Shown here in pieces: positions 7,989 to 15,702 of a stretch of DNA of 64,000 nt. Position numbers and translations under genes: made by a program. The stretch comes from Pseudomonas fluorescens Q2-87. Lineage in GTDB: Bacteria; Pseudomonadota; Gammaproteobacteria; Pseudomonadales; Pseudomonadaceae. Where the stretch lies: the NCBI RefSeq assembly GCF_000281895.1, contig NZ_CM001558.1:934556-998555 (forward strand), given 5' to 3'. Each line of letters starts with the position of its first letter. The stretch's first letter is position 1. The notes beneath the pieces are model-generated. The model saw only the letters and a list, made by a program, of their open reading frames with translations, made no database searches and was not told where the DNA came from.

Positions 7989-8890
7989 TGCACCCTGCCC
8001 AGATCCCCCTGCGTATCTGGCGCCAGCGTAGCCAGACCTTCATGTTTCGCGGCCATGCCATCCGTTATTGGGTCGCGGGCCAGGGCGAGCCACTGCTGCT
8101 GATCCATGGTTTCCCCACGGCCAGTTGGGATTGGCATTACCTGTGGCAGCCGTTGGCACAGCGCTACCGTGTAATAGCATGCGATATGCTCGGGTTCGGC
8201 GATTCCGCCAAGCCCATCGACCATACCTACAGCCTGTTGGAGCAGGCGGATCTGCAACAGGCTTTGCTGGCGCATCTGAAAGTGAGCCAAACGGTGCATG
8301 TGCTGGCCCATGACTATGGGGACAGCGTCGCCCAGGAGCTCATCGCGCGGCACTACGAAGCGCGTATCCAGCTCGCCAGTTGCGTCTTTCTCAATGGCGG
8401 TCTCTTCCCGGAGACCCATCGCCCCGTACTGGTCCAGAAACTGTTGCTCAGCCCCCTGGGCTGGTTACTCGGCCGGGCGTTCTCCCGACAAAGCCTGGCG
8501 AAAAGCTTCCGCGAGATTTTCGGTCCCGACAGTGCCCCCACTGAAAGCGAGCTGGATGATTTCTGGAGCCTGATACAAACCCATCATGGCCCAAGGATCA
8601 TGCACAAGCTCATCGCCTATATTCCCGAACGACGGGTGCAGCGTGACCGCTGGGTGCGGGCGATGCAGCGCGGCGAAATACCGTTGCGGGTGATCGACGG
8701 CGCGCTCGATCCGATTTCCGGTGAACACATGGTGGCGCGCTACGAGGCCCTGATCCCGAACCCCGATACGGTGTTGCTACCCGATATCGGCCACTACCCG
8801 CACACCGAGGCGCCGTTGCAGGTACTCAAGCATTACCTGGCGTTTCGCGAAAACATCGCCGCGCCACACAGGCAGTTGGCCTGCTCATGA
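7988..8890 (+). CDS. Alpha/beta hydrolase, MEST-like with Asp nucleophile
   Basis: 300-aa alpha/beta hydrolase. The oxyanion motif HGFPTASWDW is at residues 40-49. The nucleophile elbow is AHDYGD with Asp109, as in epoxide hydrolases and haloalkane dehalogenases rather than the Ser of esterases. The catalytic His lies in DIGHYPHTEAP near the C-terminus. FLNGGLFPETHRPVL and SESELDDFW-like segments resemble the mammalian mesoderm-specific transcript protein (MEST/PEG1) and its bacterial relatives. The ATG overlaps the aldolase stop, suggesting a joint role, possibly on a hydroxy- or epoxy-compound; the substrate is unknown. Confidence 0.85.
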   Translation: MHPAQIPLRIWRQRSQTFMFRGHAIRYWVAGQGEPLLLIHGFPTASWDWHYLWQPLAQRYRVIACDMLGFGDSAKPIDHTYSLLEQADLQQALLAHLKVSQTVHVLAHDYGDSVAQELIARHYEARIQLASCVFLNGGLFPETHRPVLVQKLLLSPLGWLLGRAFSRQSLAKSFREIFGPDSAPTESELDDFWSLIQTHHGPRIMHKLIAYIPERRVQRDRWVRAMQRGEIPLRVIDGALDPISGEHMVARYEALIPNPDTVLLPDIGHYPHTEAPLQVLKHYLAFRENIAAPHRQLACS

Positions 8891-8935
8891 CCCTGGCAGG
8901 CAGGCCTTCGGGCGTTTACGAGACCACATTCCACC

Positions 8936-8975
8936 GTAGATCCCTTGTGGGATCGAGCTTGCTCGCGATAGCGGT
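8936..8975. repeat. Solitary REP element
   Basis: A single decayed copy of the TGTGGGAGCGGGCTTGCTCGCGA family (GATCGAGCTTGCTCGCGATAGCG). It is in the 245-bp gap after the hydrolase; no partner copy is visible. Confidence 0.6.
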
Positions 8976-9135
8976 ACGTCTGCCAGCAGCCAATCGAATG
9001 CGCCGCCGTGGCCTGGGCCCGCATCATCCCCCCGCCTTATCGCCCACCATTCACTCGCAATCGTGTTGATTGTGACCGGCTGATTTGTGCCGGACACTCG
9101 TGCCCATTGTCCTGTCGGCCTGCTGGAGTTCTGCC

Positions 9136-10047
9136 ATGAATGAGTCTGTGCGCTTCGAAGATAAAGTCGTGATCGTCACGGGGGCCGGCGGTGGCCTGGG
9201 CCGTGCCCATGCGCTGCTGTTCGCCAGGCAAGGGGCGAAGGTGCTGGTCAACGACCTCGGCGGCTCCGCGCAGGGCGAAGGTGCCAACGCCACGGCGGCG
9301 GACAAGGTGGTCGCCGAGATCCGCGAGGCTGGCGGCATTGCCGAGGCCAACCACGACTCGGTTACCGACGGCGACAAACTTGTACAGAATGCCCTCGATG
9401 CCTTTGGCCGGGTCGACGTGGTGGTCAACAACGCCGGGATCCTGCGGGACAAGACCTTTCACAAGATGGACGACGCCGACTGGGACCTGGTCTATCGCGT
9501 CCATGTCGAAGGCGCTTACAAAGTCACCCGCGCCGCGTGGCCTCACCTGCGCGAGCAAAACTATGGACGGGTGATTTTCACCGCTTCCACCTCGGGCATC
9601 TACGGCAACTTCGGCCAATCCAACTACGGCATGGCCAAGCTCGGTCTTTATGGCCTGACCCGCACCCTCGCCATCGAAGGCCGCAAGAACAACATCTTGG
9701 TCAATGCCATCGCCCCCACCGGCGGCACCCGCATGACCGAAGGCCTGATCCCACCGCAGGTGTTCGAGCAGCTCAAGCCTGAACTGGTCAGCCCGTTGGT
9801 GGTGTACCTGGCGAGTGAAACCTGTCAGGAAACCTCCGGCCTGTTCGAGGTCGGCGGCGGCTGGATGGGCAAGGTGCGCTGGGAGCGCAGCCTGGGGACG
9901 GGCTTCGATCCTCGCAAAGGTTTTTCGCCCGAAGATGTCGCCGCTCATTGGCAGCAGATCTGTGATTTCGAGGATGCGGTGCATCCGAACGATAATCTTG
10001 AAGCGTTGAAGGAAATGATGGCGAATCTGCAGCGTTACGCTGTTTAG
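9136..10047 (+). CDS. SDR family oxidoreductase, MFE-2 hydroxyacyl-CoA dehydrogenase type
   Basis: 303-aa short-chain dehydrogenase. The cofactor motif is VTGAGGGLGRAHALLFA with NDLGG after beta-2; the NNAG element and the catalytic S...Y-x3-K (STSGIYGNFGQSNYGMAK) are intact. The pattern VNDLGG plus the long C-terminal extension ending near residue 303 resembles the (3R)-hydroxyacyl-CoA dehydrogenase part of peroxisomal multifunctional enzyme 2 and bacterial homologues. NAD(H)-dependent oxidation of a 3-hydroxyacyl-CoA is likely but not proven. Start at ATG 9136 with CTGGAG upstream. It stands apart from the hydrolase by 245 bp. Confidence 0.85.
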   Translation: MNESVRFEDKVVIVTGAGGGLGRAHALLFARQGAKVLVNDLGGSAQGEGANATAADKVVAEIREAGGIAEANHDSVTDGDKLVQNALDAFGRVDVVVNNAGILRDKTFHKMDDADWDLVYRVHVEGAYKVTRAAWPHLREQNYGRVIFTASTSGIYGNFGQSNYGMAKLGLYGLTRTLAIEGRKNNILVNAIAPTGGTRMTEGLIPPQVFEQLKPELVSPLVVYLASETCQETSGLFEVGGGWMGKVRWERSLGTGFDPRKGFSPEDVAAHWQQICDFEDAVHPNDNLEALKEMMANLQRYAV

Positions 10048-10210
10048 CCCGTTGCCTCGACCGCTTGCCGTCGTCAACGGCAACGACGGTCAGGGAAAGT
10101 ATTTCTTCACCAAGGCCGTCCGGTTCGCGGCGGTCTCGATAGAGCACGGGTTTATCCCGTACGGCTTCTGTTGCGGGTTATTGGGGCACCGCTCTTGTAT
10201 GATCAATGAA

Positions 10211-10242
10211 CCCTTTCGCTGCATCTATCAGCAGCGAAAGGG
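10211..10242 (-). terminator. Hairpin downstream of the bacteriocin immunity gene
   Basis: Perfect 12-bp stem CCCTTTCGCTGC / GCAGCGAAAGGG with an 8-nt loop, just beyond the end of the immunity gene. The T-tract is poor, so termination is likely but not certain. The rest of the 10048-10259 gap shows no gene. Confidence 0.5.
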
Positions 10243-10259
10243 CGCAGATTTAAACAGGC

Positions 10260-10511
10260 TCAGGGCTGCTTGAAGCCTGGTTTTCCGTTGGCCGCGCGCC
10301 AGTTTTTTATCTCGTCGACTATCGCCTCAGAGCTTTCCTTGCCAGGCTCGGGATAAAATAGAAGATCCGATCCTGCGGGGTGCTCTGAGATTCTCTCGAA
10401 TTCTAGTACTGCATCGACATCGGCTTCTTCTGAAGGATAGTTGCCCTCTGAAATTTCTATTACAAATGCGAGGAACTCTTTCTCGGTTATGTCTGTTATT
10501 GAGTTTTTCAT
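10260..10511 (-). CDS. Colicin E/pyocin DNase immunity protein
   Basis: 83-aa acidic protein of the Im2/Im9 family. Family landmarks: ITDITEKEFLAFV, EEADVDAVLEFERISEHPAGSDLLFYP (the helix III contact HPxGSDLxxYP) and IKNWRAANGKPGFKQ at the end. It binds the DNase domain of the cognate toxin and neutralises it in the producer. Its ATG overlaps the toxin stop codon by 1 bp, a usual arrangement for toxin-immunity pairs. The gene is visibly less GC-rich than neighbouring genes, in keeping with acquisition as a cassette. Confidence 0.95.
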   Translation of the reverse strand: MKNSITDITEKEFLAFVIEISEGNYPSEEADVDAVLEFERISEHPAGSDLLFYPEPGKESSEAIVDEIKNWRAANGKPGFKQP

Positions 10512-13252
10512 TACTTGCGCTCTCTATGAATTTCAATGTGTCTTTTAGGGGTGATGAGAGTAATGTTGTCGATATCGTAAACTTGACCATTTAAGGAGAT
10601 GAAATGTTTGTGGTGAAGTTCATATCTTGTTCGGGCGCCAATTTTTTCAGCTTTCCTGACGTAGGCGGAGCGTCCTTTCTCCATACGAACCCGATTGCGT
10701 AAATTAAACTGTTGAGAAAGTATAGGATCCCCAGCGACGGCTTTCCAAAAAGCCTCCCGAAACCCCCTGAAATTCCTGAATTCCTTCCCTCTCAACTGTT
10801 CCGCAATCTGCGACGGAATAGGTGCCCCTTCTCCTTTTGATGCTGCATCCGCCCATATCCCTGAAACGGGAGTACCACTGCCCAGTGCAACCCCAGGATC
10901 TTCCCGCCGATCCCTGAACATGACGTACAGAGGCGGCAGGCCTGAGTCGATTGGGAAGACGAAAATATAATCATCGAAGCTGTTTACGGTTATTTCGGGG
11001 AACGGATCGATCCTTCCCGAAATGGGCATAACCGATGCGCCTGTATAAACAGGCGGGGCAGGCGGTTCGGCGGGAGGCGCGGTGGAACTGTTTGCGGGTT
11101 GAACGACCGGCGTCCACGTCAAAGTTCTGGGTGGGGTTTCTTCAGTTTTAGCGATGTAGAGGTTCTGTTGCGCGTTATAGGTAACGGGCGCCACTCGGAC
11201 TTTCGACGGGTGGGTTACACCATCAGTGTTGATCACCAGGATCTCTGGCTGGTCATCCGCTGCTTCTTGGGAAGTGAGGCGTACCGGCAAGTCAACGACT
11301 CCGTCGGCCGCCGCGATTGCATGCAAGTCGTGGTGATGTGTCGGCGCGAGCTCGGAAAGTGGCGTGCTGAACGCATATCGCTCGGGTAATTCACCGTTCG
11401 CCAGCTTGGGTGAATAGAGCAGCGCGCCAAAACCCGCCAAGGCCGGCCCTGCCACTGCCGTGAGCGATTCGACAGCCATGGTGACTGCGGCTCGTAGCGC
11501 AGCCTGGATAGCCAAGGTTGCTTCCGGGCTTATGGCCAGGCTACTGCCGACGAGTGTGAACACCGGACCGGCTGCGGCTGACGCTCCCGGTATTGAATAT
11601 GCGCGCCCCGCCAGGACTTGTTCCAGTGCTTGTGCCTGGGCTACGCGTAGGGTCTCGGCTTCGGCCGCCTTGCGTGCTTCTTCCGCGGATACCCATTCAT
11701 CAGAACTGTTAAAGACGGTATAAATCGGTGGAATACCCGACTCGACTGGGAACACCGTGACGAACCCGCTGCCAAAATCATAATCCTCTAGCTCCGGTTC
11801 CTCCGCTAACCAGTTGATAGAGGCCCAAGGGCTCCTGCCCTCATAGAGAACAATATTTGGGACGCTAAAAGGCCGAGTCGTAGATGCGTCGGTCCCTTTT
11901 ACGATGGGCGTCCAGGTCATCCTGATAGACGAGCCGTCCGGACTGTAGGACCTATAGACATTGTTGTGGGGGTCGAGTGTCGCAAGCCTGATCGGCACGC
12001 TGGAGGGTACCGATGTTCCGTCGGCGCCCGCCACGACGAAATCCATTTCGTGATTGGTGGTCACTGAGCCCAAGACAACCGGGAGATCGATTTCTCCTTT
12101 TGATACTGCAACTGCAAGTAAATCATTGGCGTTGTCGGGTACAAACTCTGATAGCGGAACACTCAGGGCGTAGCGTTCTCCGTTGCCAAGCTCTGACGGG
12201 TCGACAAGTGTTGCAAAGCCTGCGACGGCGGGTAACGCTGTTGCTGCAACCGCTTCTAGGATCGCCGAAACCGCGGAGCGTAACTCATCCGCGATACCCG
12301 AGGCGGTCACAGGGTTGGGAGCAAGACTCCCTCCTGCAATTGTAAATACGGGGCCGGCGGCTGCGGCGGAGCCCGATACGGGAAATGTACGGGTAGCCCG
12401 GTCTGGTTTACGTGCCTTCTGAACTTCTGCCTGGCGCCTCGCTTCTTCCGCGTCCCGTTCTGCAATGCGGGCCCATCTTTCGGCCTCCCATAACGCCATG
12501 GCGGCCTCGTGGGCTTGTTTAGCCGCTACTGTTGCGGCAACCTGTGCAATCCGTGCTTGTTCTTCAGCAGCGCGTTTAGCCTCGGCTTCGGCTGCCTTGC
12601 GCGCCTGTTCCTGTGCCAGGCGTTCGGCTTCCGCTTGGGCCCTTGCCTGAGCCTCTGCGGCTGCTTTCGCGTTTGCCTCGGCAATGGCTTTGTTGTGTGC
12701 GGCTAAGCGAGCATCCATTAGCTTGATTTGCTCAGCCAGAAACTTCGCCTCGTACGCCGCAGCATAAGAGACATTCCACTTGGAAATGGCATTGTAATAA
12801 GCCCTTTGTCCTCCACGACGGCCAATGAGCTCGAAACCTTTATAACGTGCGTCTTGAGTTTTGTGTGTCAGTGGATCATGACCATAATAAAGATTAGCTA
12901 TTGCTATGTGTTGTTGATGGTCTGTCCTCGCTTTGAAAAGTTGTAATTTGAGTGTTCGCAATTCAATTTCGATCGCATCGGTTCCAGGAGGAACCACCGC
13001 AGCAACGGCCGCTCTTGTTTTTGCGAGTTCGGCGTTGGTTATATTAATGATATTGCCGATATTTTCGTTGAAAAGTTCTTCCGTGGATGTGTTGCTTTCC
13101 TCCAGCCAATCATAGGCATAATCCATGGCGTCGTAGGCACGATCGGAGTGGTCTGGGCCTGATACGCGACTTGCGCTAAATCCAAACCCGTCAGATGACG
13201 AAGGTGTGCGAGGTATACCTCTATTCACAAGGATGTTTTTTTCTTGCTGCAT
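10511..13252 (-). CDS. S-type pyocin-like bacteriocin with HNH DNase and two central pyocin_S domains
   Basis: 913-aa bacteriocin. Residues 1-180 form a helical N-terminal region. Residues 183-285 are a long Ala/Glu/Gln-rich coiled coil. Residues about 290-516 and 552-780 are two copies of the pyocin S translocation-type domain, each starting with AAAGPVFT (297 and 559) and ending in FPV/IDSGLPPLY. Residues 783-913 are the colicin E9-like DNase: EFRNFRGFREAFWKAV, SQQFN, and the HNH motif YELHHKHFI...NITLITPKRHIEIH with H880, H881, H905 and H909. It should kill related strains by DNA cleavage. AAGGAA precedes the start. Homologues usually carry one central domain, so the duplication is unusual. 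Confidence 0.93.
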   Translation of the reverse strand: MQQEKNILVNRGIPRTPSSSDGFGFSASRVSGPDHSDRAYDAMDYAYDWLEESNTSTEELFNENIGNIINITNAELAKTRAAVAAVVPPGTDAIEIELRTLKLQLFKARTDHQQHIAIANLYYGHDPLTHKTQDARYKGFELIGRRGGQRAYYNAISKWNVSYAAAYEAKFLAEQIKLMDARLAAHNKAIAEANAKAAAEAQARAQAEAERLAQEQARKAAEAEAKRAAEEQARIAQVAATVAAKQAHEAAMALWEAERWARIAERDAEEARRQAEVQKARKPDRATRTFPVSGSAAAAGPVFTIAGGSLAPNPVTASGIADELRSAVSAILEAVAATALPAVAGFATLVDPSELGNGERYALSVPLSEFVPDNANDLLAVAVSKGEIDLPVVLGSVTTNHEMDFVVAGADGTSVPSSVPIRLATLDPHNNVYRSYSPDGSSIRMTWTPIVKGTDASTTRPFSVPNIVLYEGRSPWASINWLAEEPELEDYDFGSGFVTVFPVESGIPPIYTVFNSSDEWVSAEEARKAAEAETLRVAQAQALEQVLAGRAYSIPGASAAAGPVFTLVGSSLAISPEATLAIQAALRAAVTMAVESLTAVAGPALAGFGALLYSPKLANGELPERYAFSTPLSELAPTHHHDLHAIAAADGVVDLPVRLTSQEAADDQPEILVINTDGVTHPSKVRVAPVTYNAQQNLYIAKTEETPPRTLTWTPVVQPANSSTAPPAEPPAPPVYTGASVMPISGRIDPFPEITVNSFDDYIFVFPIDSGLPPLYVMFRDRREDPGVALGSGTPVSGIWADAASKGEGAPIPSQIAEQLRGKEFRNFRGFREAFWKAVAGDPILSQQFNLRNRVRMEKGRSAYVRKAEKIGARTRYELHHKHFISLNGQVYDIDNITLITPKRHIEIHRERK

Positions 13253-13275
13253 ATCGAGTTCCTTTCGAATCGAAT

Positions 13276-13299
13276 CTGAATAGCCAAACCGTCATTCAG
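13276..13299. promoter_or_regulatory. 24-bp dyad upstream of the bacteriocin gene
   Basis: CTGAAT at 13276-13281 and ATTCAG at 13294-13299 are perfect inverted halves separated by 12 bp, about 25 bp before the bacteriocin start. It differs from the 16-bp LexA box (CTG-N10-CAG). It may be an operator or a leader hairpin; the regulator is unknown. Confidence 0.3.
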
Positions 13300-13445
13300 C
13301 ACGTACGGTCGTTCGTGGCTATTTGCGTAGCCCCCCATCCTGGGCGACCAAGGAAACTATAAGTTCGATCTCTAAATGCAGGCAGGTGAGCCTTTCCGAC
13401 AATAACGTAGGAAACAAGAAGTTTTAACTCGGAAATAACCCCACA

Positions 13446-13476
13446 TAAAAAAGGCCGCTGCAAAAAGCAGCGGCCT
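13446..13476 (-). terminator. Rho-independent terminator, minus-strand transcript
   Basis: Stem AGGCCGCTGC / GCAGCGGCCT with a 5-nt loop; on the minus strand it is followed by TTTTTTT. It lies 23 bp beyond the stop of the small Cys-rich frame at 13499, which supports a real minus-strand transcript there, and insulates the bacteriocin promoter downstream. Confidence 0.8.
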
Positions 13477-13498
13477 AAGGCATGACGTTGCAAAGGAG

Positions 13499-13780
13499 CT
13501 ACAAATCAACGTCGGTAAAACACGGGATGACGGACCGATACACCAGCCCATCCGAATGACGGTGCGCCAGGCATGAGGGATGCCGCGGCGACTTGTGCTT
13601 GCAGGCCCGTTGCCCTGCAAGCCCGGCCAGCATAGGCATCGAGCCCAGCGGGAAACAGCCCGGATCCGGACATGCACCGTTGCAGGGCGTGTAACAGTAG
13701 CAGGTGCCGCATGAATATGCGCGGCGCTGATAGTCCATCATCCAGAGCGTCCATGCGCAGCGCAAAGGCCCGTCTCGCAT
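13499..13780 (-). CDS. Candidate small Cys-rich protein
   Basis: 93-aa frame with ten Cys, seven of them (C8 aside) packed in SCGTCYCYTPCNGACPDPGC around residues 23-42. Support for coding: AAGGA lies 9 nt before the ATG, third codon positions are GC-rich, and a strong terminator follows 23 bp after the stop. Against: another frame (13506-13874) overlaps it, and I recognise no family. No signal peptide is evident. If real it could bind metal or be a processed peptide; function is unknown. It is divergent from the DUF1302 gene. Confidence 0.4.
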   Translation of the reverse strand: MRDGPLRCAWTLWMMDYQRRAYSCGTCYCYTPCNGACPDPGCFPLGSMPMLAGLAGQRACKHKSPRHPSCLAHRHSDGLVYRSVIPCFTDVDL

Positions 13781-13886
13781 GGGCTGTAATCCTTTTTAGG
13801 TACAGCGCGAATACCTCCTTGGTGCGCTTATCGCCCATGGCGTGCGGCAGTAGGGTGAAGCCTCTGTCACTCACCGGGGAAGACGC

Positions 13887-15680
13887 ATGACAACAATAAC
13901 AATGCGCGCCATCTTCAAGCCGCAGGCGCTGGCCGCCGCGGTGGCCTTGGGCTGCTGTGCCCAGGCGCAGGCCGTTTCATTCAACATTGGCGAGATCGAG
14001 GGTCAGTTCGACTCGTCGCTGTCCGTGGGCGCGAGCTGGGGCATGCGCGATGCCGACAAGGATCTGGTGGGCACGGTCAATGGCGGCAGGGGCCAGTCCT
14101 CCACCGGCGATGATGGGCGGCTGAACTTCAAGAAGGGCGAGACCTTTTCCAAAATCTTCAAAGGCCTGCACGACCTTGAACTCAAGTACGGCGACACCGG
14201 TGTGTTCGTGCGGGGCAAGTATTGGTATGACTTCGAACTCAAGGACGAAGGTCGCGAATTCAAGGACATCAGCGACAGCAACCGCAAGGAAGGCGCCAAG
14301 TCGTCCGGCGCGCAGATTCTCGATGCCTTCGTCTATCACAACTACTCCATCGCCGATTTGCCGGGCACCGTGCGGGCCGGCAAGCAGGTGGTCAGTTGGG
14401 GGGAAAGTACCTTCATCGGCAACTCCATCAACAGCATCAACCCGGTGGACGTATCCGCGTTCCGTCGCCCGGGTGCGGAGATCAAGGAAGGCCTGATCCC
14501 GGTGAACATGCTGTTCGCTTCCCAGGGTCTGACCGACAAGCTCACCGTCGAAGGTTTTTATCAACTGGAGTGGGACCAGACGGTTGTGGATAACTGCGGC
14601 ACCTTCTTCGGTAACGATGTGGTGGCCGATGGCTGTACGACCGGTTACACCGTTGGTAGCCCGGCGATTGCGCCATTCGTGCCATTGACGCGTGCGTTCG
14701 GCCAGGAAATCCAAGTGAACCGCGAAGGGGTCGTCGTTGCCCGTGGCGGCGACCGCGATGCCCGGGATTCCGGCCAGTGGGGCACAGCGTTGCGCTGGCT
14801 CGGCGATGATACCGAGTACGGCCTGTACTTCATGAATTACCACAGCCGCACGCCTACCGTCGGGACCACAACGGCGGGGCTCTCGACCTTGGCAGCGTTG
14901 CCGGGAATGGTCGGGATTGCCAACGGCCTGGCCCCTGGCAGCGGCGCGGGCCTGGCCCAGAGCGTGATGCTGGGACGCGGTCAGTATTACCTTGAATACC
15001 CGGAAGACATTCGCCTGTACGGCGCCAGTTTCTCCACCACGCTGCCCACCGGTACCGCGTGGACTGGGGAAATCAGCTACCGCCCCAACGCCCCGGTGCA
15101 GATCAATACCAACGACCTGACCCTGGCGCTGGTCAACCCCATCGCCGGCGGCGCGGCATCGCCGATTGCAACCACGCCGGGTGCGGATAACACCGGTTAC
15201 CGGCGCAAGGAAGTGACCCAGATCCAGAGCACCATGACCCACTTTTTCGACCAAGTGCTGGGCGCTGATCGCCTGACCGTGGTCGGCGAGGCGGCGGTGG
15301 TGCACGTCGGTGGGCTGGAGTCCAAGGACAAGCTGCGTTATGGCCGTGATTCGGTCTACGGTCAGTACGGGTTTGGCGGCGACACCGATGGCTTTGTCAC
15401 CTCGACTTCCTGGGGCTATCGCGCCCGGGCGATCCTCGACTATTCCAACGTCATTGGCGGCGTGAACTTCAAGCCCAACGTGTCGTGGTCCCACGATGTG
15501 GCCGGTTACGGCCCCAACGGCCTGTTCAACGAAGGCGCCAAGGCCATCAGCGTCGGTGTCGATGCCGACTACCGCAACACCTACACCGCCAGCCTGAGCT
15601 ACACCGACTTTTTTGGCGGCGACTACAACGTCCTTGAAGACCGCGACTTCCTCGCGTTGAGCTTCGGCGTGAACTTCTGA
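13887..15680 (+). CDS. DUF1302 family outer-membrane-type protein
   Basis: 597-aa exported protein with a signal peptide (MRAIFKPQALAAAVALGCCAQAQA, cleavage before VSFNIG). The mature part opens with FNIGEIEGQFDSSLSVGASWGMRD, typical of DUF1302, and ends in a beta-strand with terminal Phe (LALSFGVNF), consistent with an outer-membrane beta-barrel. DUF1302 and DUF1329 proteins are regularly encoded as a pair and are linked to handling of hydrophobic substrates, but no transport function is established. GGGGAAG precedes ATG 13887; an in-frame ATG follows at 13902. The start region carries an A-rich Crc/Hfq-type motif. Confidence 0.85.
   Translation: MTTITMRAIFKPQALAAAVALGCCAQAQAVSFNIGEIEGQFDSSLSVGASWGMRDADKDLVGTVNGGRGQSSTGDDGRLNFKKGETFSKIFKGLHDLELKYGDTGVFVRGKYWYDFELKDEGREFKDISDSNRKEGAKSSGAQILDAFVYHNYSIADLPGTVRAGKQVVSWGESTFIGNSINSINPVDVSAFRRPGAEIKEGLIPVNMLFASQGLTDKLTVEGFYQLEWDQTVVDNCGTFFGNDVVADGCTTGYTVGSPAIAPFVPLTRAFGQEIQVNREGVVVARGGDRDARDSGQWGTALRWLGDDTEYGLYFMNYHSRTPTVGTTTAGLSTLAALPGMVGIANGLAPGSGAGLAQSVMLGRGQYYLEYPEDIRLYGASFSTTLPTGTAWTGEISYRPNAPVQINTNDLTLALVNPIAGGAASPIATTPGADNTGYRRKEVTQIQSTMTHFFDQVLGADRLTVVGEAAVVHVGGLESKDKLRYGRDSVYGQYGFGGDTDGFVTSTSWGYRARAILDYSNVIGGVNFKPNVSWSHDVAGYGPNGLFNEGAKAISVGVDADYRNTYTASLSYTDFFGGDYNVLEDRDFLALSFGVNF
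13892..13902 (+). promoter_or_regulatory. Crc/Hfq catabolite-activity (CA) motif at DUF1302 start
   Basis: AACAATAACAA matches the AAnAAnAA motif bound by Hfq-Crc in Pseudomonas and lies within the first codons of the DUF1302 gene, a usual position for translational repression. Confidence 0.5.
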
Positions 15681-15702
15681 TCTGGCTGACAAGGAAAACC
15701 CA

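Noticed and set aside
10212..13300. Prophage or IS origin of the bacteriocin cassette
   Set aside because: Lower GC suggests transfer, but no integrase, transposase, direct repeats or attachment sites are visible at its borders.
13506..13874. 122-codon minus-strand frame overlapping the Cys-rich ORF
   Set aside because: GTG start without ribosome site, lower GC at third positions than the overlapping 13499-13780 frame, and it runs into the DUF1302 leader.
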